From Rhizophagus clarus (lineage: Eukaryota; Glomeromycota; Glomeromycetes; Glomerales; Glomeraceae), in NCBI GenBank assembly GCA_015698045.1, contig BLAL01000199.1, positions 248,001 to 312,000 on the forward strand: a DNA stretch of 64,000 nt, given 5' to 3'. The notes beneath the pieces were generated by a model that worked only from the letters and a program-made list of their open reading frames with translations, was not told the DNA's origin and made no database searches. Positions 48,501 to 62,300 of the stretch are shown here, one piece after another (the first letter of the stretch is position 1; every line of letters begins with the position of its first letter). The translations under genes and the position numbers were made by a program.

Positions 48501-50474
48501 AAACAAGTTTATTTAGGAATGTTTAACCAAAAGAATTCTAAAATTATCTTATGTAACAATAAATAAAAAAAACTCGTTTTAATTATTCGAAAAAAAAATG
48601 TTTGTTAAGATTGTTCGAAGTTGTGAAACTTTAAAGATCATGTGATTAGTTTAAACTACGATTGTTACGATTTGAAAAGTTTGTAACCTTAAAGTACCTA
48701 ACCTTGCATGATTGAAAATAAATCCTAAGTTTTTTCCGCCAAAACAATGAATGTCACATCCCTTAACGTAATTGATTTTGTTTGTCGATCGTTATAATAT
48801 TCTTTTTTTAGTAAAATTCAATGAAAAAGAGAACAAATCAAAAAAAAAAAAAAAAATTTTTTTTTTTTTTTGATTTAAAACTAATTAAGCTAATTTTAAG
48901 AAAATTTCGCGATTCGGATATAAAAAAACGCGTCAAATTTTTACTAGTTAATCTTTGTTAATTTATTTTAATTTTAACTTTAATAATAGTATATATAATC
49001 CTATATCAAATAAACTTTTTAGATAATGTTAATAAAAAAAGTGATTGGTTTCTTTTTATTTTTTTTATATAATAAAATCCTATTTAAATAATTTCAAGAC
49101 GCGTTTTTTTTTTTTAAAAAAAAAAAAATTATATTATTATTAATAAATGTTTTATTATATTATTACTTTTGAGTTTAATAAAATAAAACTCATTAAATTA
49201 GTTATTAGATTTATATAATTGATTATACAAATTATATAATAATAAATTATCATAGTAGTTATAACAATATTAGTTATAATAATTATAATGAGTGTTTTTT
49301 TATTATTATGATAAAAGAAAAGTCGTAATCTCTTGGGATACTTTAATCTACTTAGTACCTTATGAGATGAATTATGTGATCTTACTTTCTTAATTGGTTT
49401 AATTATATTTTATTAGTTAGTAAATAGTCCGTTGTTTGTTATTTGTAAAAAAAAATAATAAGCATAATACATTATATACTGTATTAGGCAATGGGGCGCG
49501 GAATCTTCATTTGATTATAGAATTGCTTTCTTTTGATCATACAACTATACTAATATAAATATTTGAGCCGCCTTTTATCCTAATAAGGGGACAATGGTCA
49601 ATCCGATTATTTTTTTTTAAAATATGTGCTATTCTAGATACATAAATAAAAAAAAATAGGCTGATTTTTTGAAAACCCAGTCATATTTAATTTGGGGGAA
49701 GTAAAAAAAAAAGCCCGCCTCACCTGACAATAACAATCATCAATTTATGTAACAATTGAACTTATTTAAACCCCCACTTTTCCCCACTTTTTTTTTGTAA
49801 TTCTTGTCATAAATTTAAAAATACATTTATCAACAACCTAAAAAAATTCAAAATTTTTTCATCAAAATTTTATATACATAATAATCAAAAAAAAAACCAT
49901 CAACTGTATAAATACCCGTATTTCCCACCAAGAATTCTTCAAATTCGATATGGAATGTGGTACAATTATGCAAGAATGAAAAAAAAAAATAAAATAAAAT
50001 AAAAAATAAATAAAATAAAAATAAATATAAACAAAAAAAAAAAAAAAAAAAAAAAAAATATTCTCGCGGGAAAAGAAAGTCATTTTTACAGAATGATCGA
50101 AAGTTGCCCATGTTTTACTCAAATAATATTTCAACTTTCCTGACTTTCCTACAAAAAAAATCTATATGAAACTACCTTTCATCCACGTTCGAACATTTAT
50201 TATAAACATATGCAATATAAATGTATACATACTGTATATATTCTGTATCGATCATAACACTGTATAATATAAATGATAAAAGATATTTTTTATTCATCAG
50301 TATCAAATGTTAAACGAAACGCTAACTTCCTAACAAACAAAAAATATATTTAGATAAAATTTGCAAATTCACGTGATACCTCCTCTATCCTGCACAGACA
50401 ATATTAAAATTCTGGTCAACCTTTTTTTAATTTCGGGCAGAATTTATTATAATTGTAATTTGTAAATTAAATAG

Positions 50475-50507
<33 letters not shown>

Positions 50508-50510
50508 TTA
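45563..50510. other. long gene-free region
   Basis: About 4.9 kb of AT-rich sequence with many A and T homopolymers, an AAAT tandem run near 46955-46980, and a TA run near 50475-50500. The minus-strand frames at 46683-46871 and 49848-50134 are low-complexity Phe runs or lack features. I could not support any gene. Confidence 0.5.
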
Positions 50511-53174
50511 TTACATTGATTCTTCTTGAATAACATTGTCAATACGTTCTTTCAATAAACTAGTCCATGGATCTTTCCCAACTACTTCAAGCAGATACTT
50601 GGATTCTTTAATAATCACCTCCAAAGGTACTTCAAATCCCAATTTATCAATTATTATGTGAATCAAATCTTCAATATTTTTCCTTCCTTCACAAAGATCA
50701 TTATTCAATAAAACTTTAAATATTTTAACGAGATTCTCTAAGAATAAAGTCAATGTTGGTCCCAATGTTTCAGAAGCCTTATGCTCTTCTGTATCGGTAG
50801 GAATCCAAGTAAAACGTGATGATGCGTAGAAAGTGAAGAGAAACAATGTTGTAAGAATTTGTAAAATTTTAAGAATTTCGGGCGGATTAACTTGGTAAGT
50901 CAAAGATGATTTTGAGTTTTGAAGTCGAGAAAATGATGATAACCAAATATCAAGTATTAATCGATTAATTTCTTTGAAATTAATATCCTGAAATAAAATA
51001 AATTTTTCATTTTTGTTTCCGTTATTTCAGAGACAGGAAAACCGATTTAATATGTTACCTTGTTTGGTACATTAGAATCATTTAAGATATTATTGTATTT
51101 TTCACTACATAATCTATGTAGTAAAGTTAAACTAACAATCACTCTCATCATGAACCTGGATTATCATAAAAAAAATTGTTACAGATACACAAAAATAATG
51201 AATTTGCACTTACGTACATATAAAACTTACTTGACTGGAACATTTATAACAAATTCGGAAATATCCGACAATATAAGAATGATTTCGCTGTTTTTCAAAG
51301 TTGAAAAAACCTCATAAATTGAGTTCAATTTAGTCTTACGAACGGCTAATAAATCAGAATATTCAAATTCTGATAAAATATCCTAGAATAATTGCTAGAA
51401 ACGTTTAAAATATCATGCATTAGAAAAAAATACGTATATTTGATGAACTAAACCTGATTATTTTTAAGACATTGTGCAAGTTCTAACTCCAAAAGTTGTA
51501 GATGCTCCAAACATTCATTCACAATATTATTATACATCAGCATTTTCAGAAAAGGTTTCAACTTCAACTACAGTATTAAATTTAGATTTGTAAAAGTTAA
51601 TATAGGTTAATTGTTTAGTCTTATATATATATACATATAGATACCGATTCAATTTCTTGGATTGTTATCAATTTTTCTAATCTTAATTGATTTAATAAAA
51701 GATCAGTTTGACAGGGAAATTCGGCTTTATAAATTTTAAACCTAGTTTAAAACTTTAAAAATTAATAGCGGATCTTTAGATCATAATTGGAGTGAGTATT
51801 TGAAAAAGGGATCCCTCATTTCTAGCACTCGCACTTGAAACAACATACATCATGTGAAGAGAACGCAATTTTGTGAAATCCTGACACGTAATAATCTATA
51901 TAAAATAGAAAGTCATGTTTGATATTTGAGTAAGGTATTGTTGATGTGAATTTTATTAAAGAGTTGACAAGCTTCCCAAATCCTTATCATATGAAATTAA
52001 AACATATACCTTACAGAGATCTGACTGAAATGTTCGATGTTCGCTTGGAAAAAGTATAACGGTATCTAGAATATCTTGACAAGCATGTAACCTGAAATAT
52101 GATCGGAGAAATTATTATTATTATTATTATAATTAAAATATATAAACTGATCAAATATGAATACTTCTGAGAAACAATCATTTCTTCTTGGGTAAAATCC
52201 GGTTTCACTTTAATATCATTAATTTTGGAAATTCCTTGCACCATTCGTAAAAGTTCAAGATCCTCATATAGCAAAGTTCTTGACATCTAAAATTTTCAAG
52301 AAAATTATGTAGATTAATTAGTAGGTTTAACAAAAAATTTTTTTAAGAAAGAATTTATACATATATACTATTAATAATTTTTCAAAATAAAATTTTCACC
52401 TTGCTAAATTTCTCGGCAAGAAAAGCACGAAAATCTTCTCTTCTTTGAATTTCCTTAGAATCAGCGTTAACATTTTCGTAATTGATTGAATATAACCAAC
52501 CAGTTTGATCTCGTATAAATGATAGCAACCAATGAATTGTTTGCCCTGGCACTCTACTATCGTCAAGAATTTGCTTGATCAACAGTTCAAGACTTGGTCT
52601 GAATGGGACTTATATATACATGATGTTGTCAATTTATTGAACTCCTTATTATATTAAAAATATTTTGATACCGACAAAAATTTTCCTGCGGTTCGAACGT
52701 ATTGAAAAACTTTAATATTGGCGTGTAAGTTTTTGGGTTCACCGAATCATGTAACCTTTTTGCCAAAATATGGGCCAGAAAATTTCCATTAATCTAAAAA
52801 TTGATAATCACAGAAATGATGAAAATTGAATATATTTTATTTAAAATTTAAAAATATATAATTACAACTCTTTGAAAAGGATTCTACACACCGTTAGGTC
52901 ACGATCAGGTACAATATTATTTGAACAAATATAAGTAAAGAGAACATCCTGATATGATTTGTATGTACTAATTTTTGTTTTAAACAATAGTAATTTTAAG
53001 AATAAAAATAAATTTATAATTGTAAAGGCAATGTGGTGCAAACCTTGGAAGTCGAGCGGCAATTTCAGGCGCGATTTCCCAGGTATGCAAGTACAAATAA
53101 TTATACTCTGTTGAAATTACAGCTTTTGATTCAATGCGGTCGAGTAGTGAATTAATGAAAGTTTCCGGTTCCAT
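50511..53174 (-). CDS. unrecognised helical 571-residue protein
   Basis: Twelve minus-strand exons join in frame: 53174-53044, 52967-52892, 52793-52672, 52598-52400, 52286-52165, 52091-52010, 51895-51849, 51741-51645, 51567-51454, 51382-51231, 51155-51059 and 50987-50511. They give 571 residues. The protein starts MEPETFINSLLDRIESKAVI and ends DPWTSLLKERIDNVIQEESM. It is rich in Leu, Ile, Glu and Lys with regularly spaced amphipathic helices, suggesting an alpha-solenoid fold; I see no catalytic motif, signal peptide or zinc ligand. The glomulin/Alf4/Ybp family, of similar size and fold, is one weak candidate. The consistent phase over twelve exons supports a real gene. The exon 7 donor was set at 51849 because only it keeps the frame into exon 8. 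Confidence 0.75.
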
Positions 53175-53360
53175 GATATATGATATTGAAGTTTGAAAGG
53201 AAAAGAGGAAAAGGTAGTTTTATCATCCGCAGTAACCTATGAGGTACTGTGCTCGAAAATCTTTTCCTTAATTATTAAAAAATATAAAATTTTTTTTTTT
53301 CGATCTTTTGAAATTTAATCATTTTCTCTACTGCGGTATTTCCGTATCAAAAAGTTCAAT
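53175..53360. promoter_or_regulatory. divergent promoter, helical protein / GCN1
   Basis: A 186-bp gap lies between divergent start codons. It has a T-rich run near 53288-53300. No factor site was assigned. Confidence 0.4.
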
Positions 53361-56300
53361 ATGGACGATCCAGTGGAGACTGTTGATATTGGCTTGGCTG
53401 ATCTTTCGTGGGCGGAATTTATAAAATCTCGTGCTTTATACAGCTTCACAAGCTCTAGTATGACAGAACGTCTTAAATTTCTGAACCATTCTTTAATACC
53501 TCGAATAAAAGCTGGAGGTTAGTTGTTAAAAAGGCGTTAAATTATTACTGACTTTGTCATTATACATTCATTGTTATACTTTTGTTTTAACCCTATTCTT
53601 TCTTATAACAGGTCTGTCCGATAAAACACTTGGAAGCTTACTTCACCTAGCGCTCCTTACTTATCCGAGATATAATGACAGACCTTCGCGTTCCGCAATG
53701 ATAAATGTATTAAAAGAACTTAATAATTGGAATTCATACCAATTTTTAGTATCATTTGTTCCGTTGATTGTCAAGGAAACTGATAAATTGAACCAAAAGA
53801 GTCCCGATGGGTATAATAAGAATGATGTTTCTTTCATTGTATTATTCAATACAATATATGATTGGTTATTAATTTATGATCCGCATTTCATCCAGTACCA
53901 CTTATACGACTTCCTCTGTTGACCGATTTGTTCTCCTCACATGGGTCAATCTGTTGATCACATTTGTTTTATCGGAAAAATCAACGCTAGATTCCTCTTA
54001 CTGGAGGGATTTAGTAAATGTTCAAGCGATATTATTACATTCGTTATTAAGCGAAAATGAGAAACGAAAAAATATAAAACGTAGCGCATTAATCGATGTT
54101 AGACGAACAATTCGCAATGTACGTGATAATAATTTTTTATTTCTTTTTTTTTTTTTGATTTAAATTGATCTAATGATTAAAAATACTACTAACTCGATAA
54201 TAATCTTTTAAGAATGCATCACACATCCCCTCATATATTTCTTATTTAACATCTAGTGTGAAAACATGTAACCCCGCTTATAAGAATGCTGTTTTATTGG
54301 GAACTGTCATTGACTGCTCTTTGAGACTTAGAAAGGGCATTGGCAAATCTTACGTCGAGAATGCAAAAGTTCGTGTAATTTTACAAATGCTAACTAAATT
54401 CCCTAATGAATTTTAGTTATTTATCTTATTGGCTCTCCAAAATTTATCTTAGGAAGACATAAAACAGTATTATATCACGGGTATTATTTCGTCGAAGACC
54501 TCAGTGCCAAAGATATCAGCAGTAATTTTCCTTAGATTTTTTTTTACATTTGAAGTTAGATCGAATAAATTCTAAATATGTTGATTATTATAAATAGGAT
54601 TCATTTCACGATTTCATTAACAGAATGATCACTGAGGAAGATTTTCGGACAAAAATTACACCCGTTTTAGAGAAACAACTGCTTAGAGCGCCAGAAATAT
54701 TATTAAATGGTGCTCAGTTTTTAATTTATTTTGTTTCATATTAAATTAATTCTAATTTATTTTATTATATTTTATACAGTTTTGATAAGTCTTTTTAAGT
54801 CTCTATCCTTCGATGTGTCAAATGTTTTTAAGATGCAATCACTACTTAATCATATTCAATCGACAAACAAGACAATACAAATGGATGCCGCAGAATTGTT
54901 GATTATCTTGATTGAAAAAAGTTCGAAAGAGGAAGCTATTATAAATATTGTTAGGGATATTTTGCAAACATTAACTGGTGGTCGGTATCTTTTTTTTTTT
55001 TTAATCTTTATTATATATTTGTTTATATCGATTAAAAAAAAAAATTTAAATGCAATTCTTATTTCTATTTTACGCAAATCTCAAATTTAAAAAGTAATAA
55101 TCTAAAAAATTGCCTCATTCTATTCGTCAAAATCATTTTATACTTTAGTTCAAAAGTTTTAATACTTGCTATTACAATTTTATTAATGTATGTGAATGTA
55201 TTAACTTATCACTTACATTATGTTATATTTTATTGGGACAGGAAAGGTGTCTAACCCAGAGCATCGTATTATCTTGTTACAAGCTCTTGCTCGTGTTCAC
55301 CAATCACCTGATGTTGTCAAAATTGTAATCGATGGACTTATACCTATTATTTCTAAAGAAAATAATGAATCTTCGTTATCTAAAGCGATTGAAATATTGG
55401 GATTACATTTTGGGTTTTTACTGAGATCTGGACATGATATGTCATTTGTTGAAAAAATCAAAAAGCTTGCAGCAGATGGATTGTCTAGTTCAAAGGTTGG
55501 CACTAGGAAAGCCTGGGCGATCGCAATCGGTAGAATGGTTTGGGAAGTAAATGAGTCTCCTACAAATTCTCTGAAAAATTTTGTGTATATGTCTCTTGTA
55601 CAACTTATATCAACGTTGGGGAAAATTCAATCAAATCCTCTTACTTTCACTGGAGGACCAATTGAAGGATATATTACTATTGCAATTGCAATTGGCAAGG
55701 CCAAAAATTGGAATGATGATATAATCGGTAATATATAGTTTGTTTTTTTTTTTCTTCCGAAATTTTTATTTCAATGCTAAACTCGAGTTCATTAATGAAA
55801 ATAATAAATCTATTAAATATTTAGATGATTTAATAGGTGCAAAAAAATTTACTCAAAATATTTTAGTAACGTCTCCGAAACCTTCTTTTTTACTTTGGGA
55901 CAAGATTTACTCCAAGTTAAATACTTACGAAGAAGGATTTTGGTTTATCCGTGCACTTGAAGGAGTTTTAATTGATAAGGACGAAACTTTGTTACAAAAT
56001 AATGACGCACAGTAAGAATGGTGTTTTAATGTATTATTTTATAATCAGAATTTCATATATTTCATATTATATTTACATATCGTTAATTTTAGGATATTTT
56101 TGTCTACTGCTTTTATTTATTTGATAACATCATCTAATCACCGAATACGTCGTGAAGCATATAATTCTCTGAAAAGGTGTACTCAAAATAGTGCTGAAGC
56201 TGTTGGAAAGATTTTTCGTAAAGGATTGTCACAATGGGTACTCAATGTAAGTCCAATATAATAGATACACTTATTATATTCCTAAATCATATATTTATAT

Positions 56301-59300
56301 TGTACCTTAATTTTTATGATATAAGCTTGAAAAAAACGTTAAAGATTCTACGGCAGTATTGTCGTCAGGATCTGCTCATTCTGACCCTATAGTAAATGCA
56401 TATCGACTTTCACAAGTGCTTACGGCTATTACCACTTTCTCTAAAGAGGAGGATGGTTACAAAGTTGAAACTTCCCTTGTCGAGTTGATTATTTTAGCAC
56501 ATCATCCACAAATTGGTATGTTATAATTTTGCAGATTGACAACAAATTATTATGTCTTAATTAATAATTTACACATATAATAAATACTAGTGTCACCTAA
56601 TAACAAATACAATTGGATTTCATTAATTCAAAGAGCTCATGTTGATCCTGGAAAGCTTGTTGAAAATTATTCAGGTCGCCTTCGACAAATAATTCAAGAA
56701 AAAATTGAAATTGATAACGAAGTAAGAAAAGATCGTTATATAAATCAATGAAAATAATAATTATTTTAACACTATAAATTTATTTTATTCATTAGCAAAA
56801 AAATTTTTATAAAGCTGCAATGTCAGCTATTGCCACTATTACTTTTATCTCTCCAGAAACAATAATACCCTTATTCTTAACACAATGTCACAGAGATTTG
56901 GATGCTTCGTTGTTTGATAATATAGGAGAAAATGATATTGAAATTTGGAAAACTGAAGAAGGAACTTTATTCATTGATGGTATTTCAATCTTTATATAGA
57001 TTTTCATTAATTTATTATAATTAACTTTCCTGACCGATTAATACTTTAATATTTTAGTTCTCAAACGTAATAAGAAGAATATTGTAGAGAATCGTAATCG
57101 TAAAGATTATCAAACAGAAAAATGGGAACGTGAGTTGCGTGAATCAATTGCCAAAAAGAAAGGCGACTCCTCTATAAAAACTCCTAAACTTACAAAGGAG
57201 GAACAGGCTGCAGTGAACGCCCAATTAGCAAAAGAATCCGAAATACGCAAAAATATGGAAATAATTCGTTTTAAATTAACAAGAGGTCTTGATATTGTGG
57301 ATGCATTAGTCGAAGGCAATCCTGAAGCTGTAGAAGAACATATTGTGGAGTTTATGAGAATGTTAAATGATGTTGTGCAAAAAGGAGGTCCTCTGGTTGG
57401 TGATAAAGCTGTCAACACATATTTACGAATCAATAAATGCACTTCAGAACAAATTGTAAATATTCGTGATTTTATTGGGTTAGCGACTCTTCGTGTTATG
57501 AATGTTCAGGAAGTTCTTGAAAGATGGCTTCATGAGCCATTGGACAATCTTGTTACTCGTGTTCTTTATCGTCTTAGATTTATAACTGAACGTTCATTAC
57601 TACCCCCTTCATCTTTTGCTTATTGCTTTCCACTAATTTATCAAGTTGTTAGAAAAGGTGGTATTAAAAATGATAGTGAAGGGGAAAAGGATGTGATGGA
57701 ACAAATTGCTCTTGGATTAGATATTATATATTTCCATTCTTCAATTGGGTCTTCACCTTTACTACCTCGAACAGAAATGATTCTGATTCTTTTGCAAATT
57801 ATTAAAGAGTATCCTAAATTGAATAAATTAGCAAGAACAGCTTTAGTAAGTTTATGTGAAACCATTGGGGACACCGCAGAGAAGAAAGAAATCGATGCAT
57901 TGCTTAATGGATTATTGTCTTCTGAACCATTCGTTCGTCACGCTTCTTTACAAGCATTGGATTATTTGGATCTTACTGAAATTGATTTTTCTCGTGAACT
58001 ATGGGTTGCGTGTCATGATGAGGATGAGAATTATGCCAAACTGGCATCAGTATTATGGGAAGACAACGGAATGGACGTTGAACCATGTTATGCATTGGAA
58101 TTACTTCCTTTAATAACTCACGATGAAAAATATGTTCGAGTCGCTGCTTCCAAAGCGATAGGTAATGCTGCTAAACATTTTATAGATTCAATGACGGATA
58201 CGTTAAATTTAATTTACGATCATTATAAAGAGAAGGTATTGTCATTTATATAATTAACTTGAATAATGCAATCGATAAATAATCATTTTTTATTATTTAT
58301 TCAGACCACTTCAATCATGCCAGAATATGACGATTTTCATATGGTTATACCAGAATCTTTGGATTTAAAAAAAAAAGATCCTTGGGAAGCTCGTGTTGGG
58401 TTGTCGCTTGCTCTTAGTGCACTCGCGCCATGTATGAGAACTTCGGATTTAATTCCGTTCTTTGAATTCCTTATCAATGATGAAGCTGTTGGTGATGTTC
58501 ATGCACAAGTTCGACAAAAGATGTTAGAGGTATGAAAAATGTTTGATAATATTATATGGTATCAGTCTTAGTAATTTTTTTTACTTTTTAATTAACTTCT
58601 ATATTTTGGAAATAGGCTGGATTAACCGTAATTAATGAACATGGAGCCAAAAACATTACATTATTATTGCCAGTGTTAGAAAATTATTTAGATAAGCCTG
58701 CTGTACCTACCGAAACACATGATCGAATACGCGAATCTGTTGTTATCTGGCTTGGAGCTTTAGCGCGACATTTAAATTCTACTGATGCAAGGATTCCAGT
58801 TGTGATAGATAAATTACTTGATACGTTGAAAACTCCTTCAGAATCAGTTCAAGTAGCAGTTGCTGAATGTTTACCACCACTTATTAAATTAATGAAAGAT
58901 ATTACTCCCAATTTAATCGAGGGACTACTTAATCGGTTATTCCGTTCTGAAAAATATGCGGAACGAAGAGGTGCTGCATTCGGTTTAGCTGGTGTTGTTA
59001 AAGGAACGGGTATTTCAGTTTTAAAAGATTGTAATGTTATGACATCATTAAAAGAGGGAGTTGACAACAAAAAGGACTATAAATATCGACAAGGAGCTCT
59101 TTTTGCTTTTGAGACATTGTCACAATCTTTGGGTCGTCTTTTTGAACCCTATATTATTCAAATACTTCCTTTGCTTTTGGTTTGTTTTGGGGATACGCAT
59201 CCTGACGTTCGAGAAGCAACTTCAGATGCTGCAAGAGTAATAATGAGTAAAATCAGTGGACATTGTGTCAAACTTATTCTTCCTTCATTATTAGCAGGAT

Positions 59301-62300
59301 TGGATGATAGACAATGGAGAACAAAAAAGGGTTCAGTGGAATTATTGGGTTCAATGGCATTTTGCGCTCCTAAACAACTTTCCATCTCTCTTCCTACAAT
59401 TGTTCCACGATTAACGAATGTACTTACAGATTCACACACAAACGTTCAGTCTGCTGCTAATGAAGCTTTATTACGTTTCGGTGAAGTTATCAATAATCCT
59501 GAAATTCAAGCTTTAGTGCCAATTTTACTTAAAAGTCTGAGTGACCCTGATAAGCATACCAATGCTGCGTTAGATTCATTATTGGAAACTGCTTTTGTAC
59601 ATTATATCGATGCTCCTTCACTAGCATTGGTATATATATTATTTAAATAATTGTTATTTTTTATTTTTAAAAAACTATTTGGATTTATACCAATAACTTT
59701 GTTTCGTTTAAAGGTGATGCCAATTCTTGAACGTGGACTAAAAGAACGAGGAACGGAAATCAAAAAAAAATCTTCACAGATTGTTGGTAATATGGCATCT
59801 CTAACTGATGTCAGGGATATTACCCCGTATTTGCCCAGGCTTTTACCTGGTCTCAAAGAAGTATTAGTTGATCCGGTACCGGATGCTCGTGCTACAGCCG
59901 CAAAAGCACTTGGTACTATGGTTGAAAAACTCGGCGAGGACAAATTTCCTACACTTGTCAATGAACTTGTGCACACGCTTAAATCTGATACAAGTGGCGT
60001 CGATCGACAGGGTGCTGCTCAAGGTCTTAGCGAGGTATTAGCGGGATTAGGTCTTGAACGACTTGATGGACTTTTACCAGAAATAATTAATAACACTAGT
60101 AGCTCAAAATCGTATGTCCGAGAAGGATTTATATCGTTACTCATTTACCTTCCTGCAACTTTTGGTCTTCGATTCCAACCCTATCTTGGTCGAATTATTC
60201 CACCAATTTTATCTGGTCTTGCGGATGAATCCGAATATGTACGTGACGCTTCGCTTCGAGCAGGTCAAATGATCGTAGCAAATTATGCAACAAAAGCCGT
60301 GGACCTCTTACTTCCTGAGCTGGAAAGAGGATTATTTGATGACAATTGGAGGATTAGACAAAGTTCTGTGCAACTTATGGGAGATTTACTTTATAGAATT
60401 ACAGGTATTAGTGGTAAATCTGAAATTGAAGGAGATGAAGATGATGAAACGGGTGGTACAGAGGCTAGTAGAAAGGCCTTACTTCAAATTCTTGGTAAAG
60501 AAAGGCGTGATCGTTTGTTGGCTGCTTTATACATCATAAGACAAGATAGTAAGTATATAGTTTATGATATTAATAATTATTAAAAATACTTAATATTATT
60601 TTATATTTTCATTTCCATTTCGAAGTTTCTGGTATAGTTCGACAAGCATCAATTCACGTATGGAAAACTATTGTGTCTAACACCCCTCGTACCGTCAAAG
60701 AAATACTTCCCATAATGATGGGAATGATTATCCGTAGTCTTGCAAGTCCTAGCTATGAGAGACGTCAAGTGGCTGGTCGAACACTGGGAGAGCTTGTTCG
60801 TAAATTGGGTGAAAGTATTTTATCTGAAATTATACCAATTCTTGAAGAAGGTTTAGAATCTCAAGAAGCAGACATGAGACAGGGTGTCTGTATTGGTCTA
60901 AGCGAAGTAATGAGTACAGCAGGGAAATTTCAAGTTATCGATTATATTGATTCAATCATTCCCGCTGTTAGAAAAGCTTTAGTTGATGAATCGAGTGACG
61001 TGCGTGAAGCAGCTGCTCAAGGTAATTAATCAAACAAAGAGAAAAAAAAACGAATTACGTTTAAAAATTCTTTTTGCTTTTAATAACTCTCATTTGTTTT
61101 TATAAGCTTTTGATACTCTTCAGCAGAATGTAGGAGACAAGGCAATAGACGAAATTTTACCAACACTACTTAATTCTTTACAATTTGGAGAAGAATCTAT
61201 ATATGCTTTAGAAGCTCTTAAAGAAATCATGTCCGTACGTGCTAATGTTGTTTTTCCTGTACTTATACCTACTCTTATACAAACACCAATTAACGCATTT
61301 AATGCTCGAGCTCTTGGATCACTGGTAACAGTAGCTGGACCTGCTCTTAACAAACGTTTAGCACAAATATTAAGCGCACTTATGATCTCTTTGGGTACAG
61401 AAACTGATGAACATACTATATCAGAGTTGAATGAAACAAAGAAAGCATTGTTGCTTTCTATTGATAGTGTTGATGGTCTTCAGACTTTAATGACAGTACT
61501 TTTTGAAGCGATAAAGAATGATGATCCTTCCTACCGAGCTAGTGCTTGTGATATGCTTACAACCTTTTGTAATGAAAGTAAAATGGACTATTCAAGATAC
61601 GTAACTGAGTGGATACGTGTACTGATTTTACTCCTAGATGATCGACAACAAAATGTTGTAAAAGCAGCTTGGAATGCTTTAACAGCAATAATTAAACCTT
61701 TAAAGAAAGATGAATTAGAACAATTAGTTATACCTGTCCGTCGTGCTGTGAAAAATGTTGGTGTACCTGATATGGACCTACGAGGCTTTTGTTTACCAAG
61801 GGGTATTAGCCCTATTCTTCCAATATTTTTGCAAGGTCTAATGTATGGTACTGCCGAAATCCGTGAACAATCTGCTTTGGGCATCGGAGATCTTATCCAA
61901 AGAACTTCTGATGAAGCACTCAAGCCGTTTGTTACACAAATCACTGGCCCTCTCATTCGTATAATCGGAGATCGTTATCCTCCTCAAGTGAAAGCTGCCA
62001 TTCTCTACACTTTAAGTCTTTTACTTACTAAAGTTCCTGCTCATCTCAAACCATTTATTCCTCAATTACAACGTACTTTTATTAAATCTCTTTCTGATCC
62101 TTCAAGTGCTCTTGTCCGTTCAAGGGCTGCATCAGCTCTTGGTATTCTAATCTCACTGCAAACTAGGGTAGATCCTCTAATTATTGAGTTGGTTACTGGT
62201 ATTAAGACTAGTGAACCTAATGTTCGAGAGACAATGTTAATAGCCTTAGAAAATGTAGTAAAAAAAGCTGGGTCCGGGATGAATGATACCTCAAAGAAAA

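Noticed and set aside
49848-50134. Two overlapping minus-strand frames with long Phe runs.
   Set aside because: They arise from poly(A) tracts on the plus strand and have no other protein-like features.
53811-53930. Apparent frameshift in GCN1, where the frame ends in a TGA and a second frame takes over.
   Set aside because: A GTATAA donor at 53811 and a CATCCAG acceptor ending at 53895 define an 85-nt intron that joins both frames in phase (KSPDG to TTYTTSS). No sequence break is needed; a 31-nt alternative intron is implausibly short.
55728-55824. Possible broken exon junction in GCN1 with no nearby acceptor.
   Set aside because: The acceptor AATATTTAG at 55824 restores phase and gives a 97-nt intron, so the gene appears intact.
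57110-57442. Minus-strand frames opposite GCN1 exons, here and at several places to 61956.
   Set aside because: They are antisense shadows of the conserved GCN1 coding sequence, without independent features.
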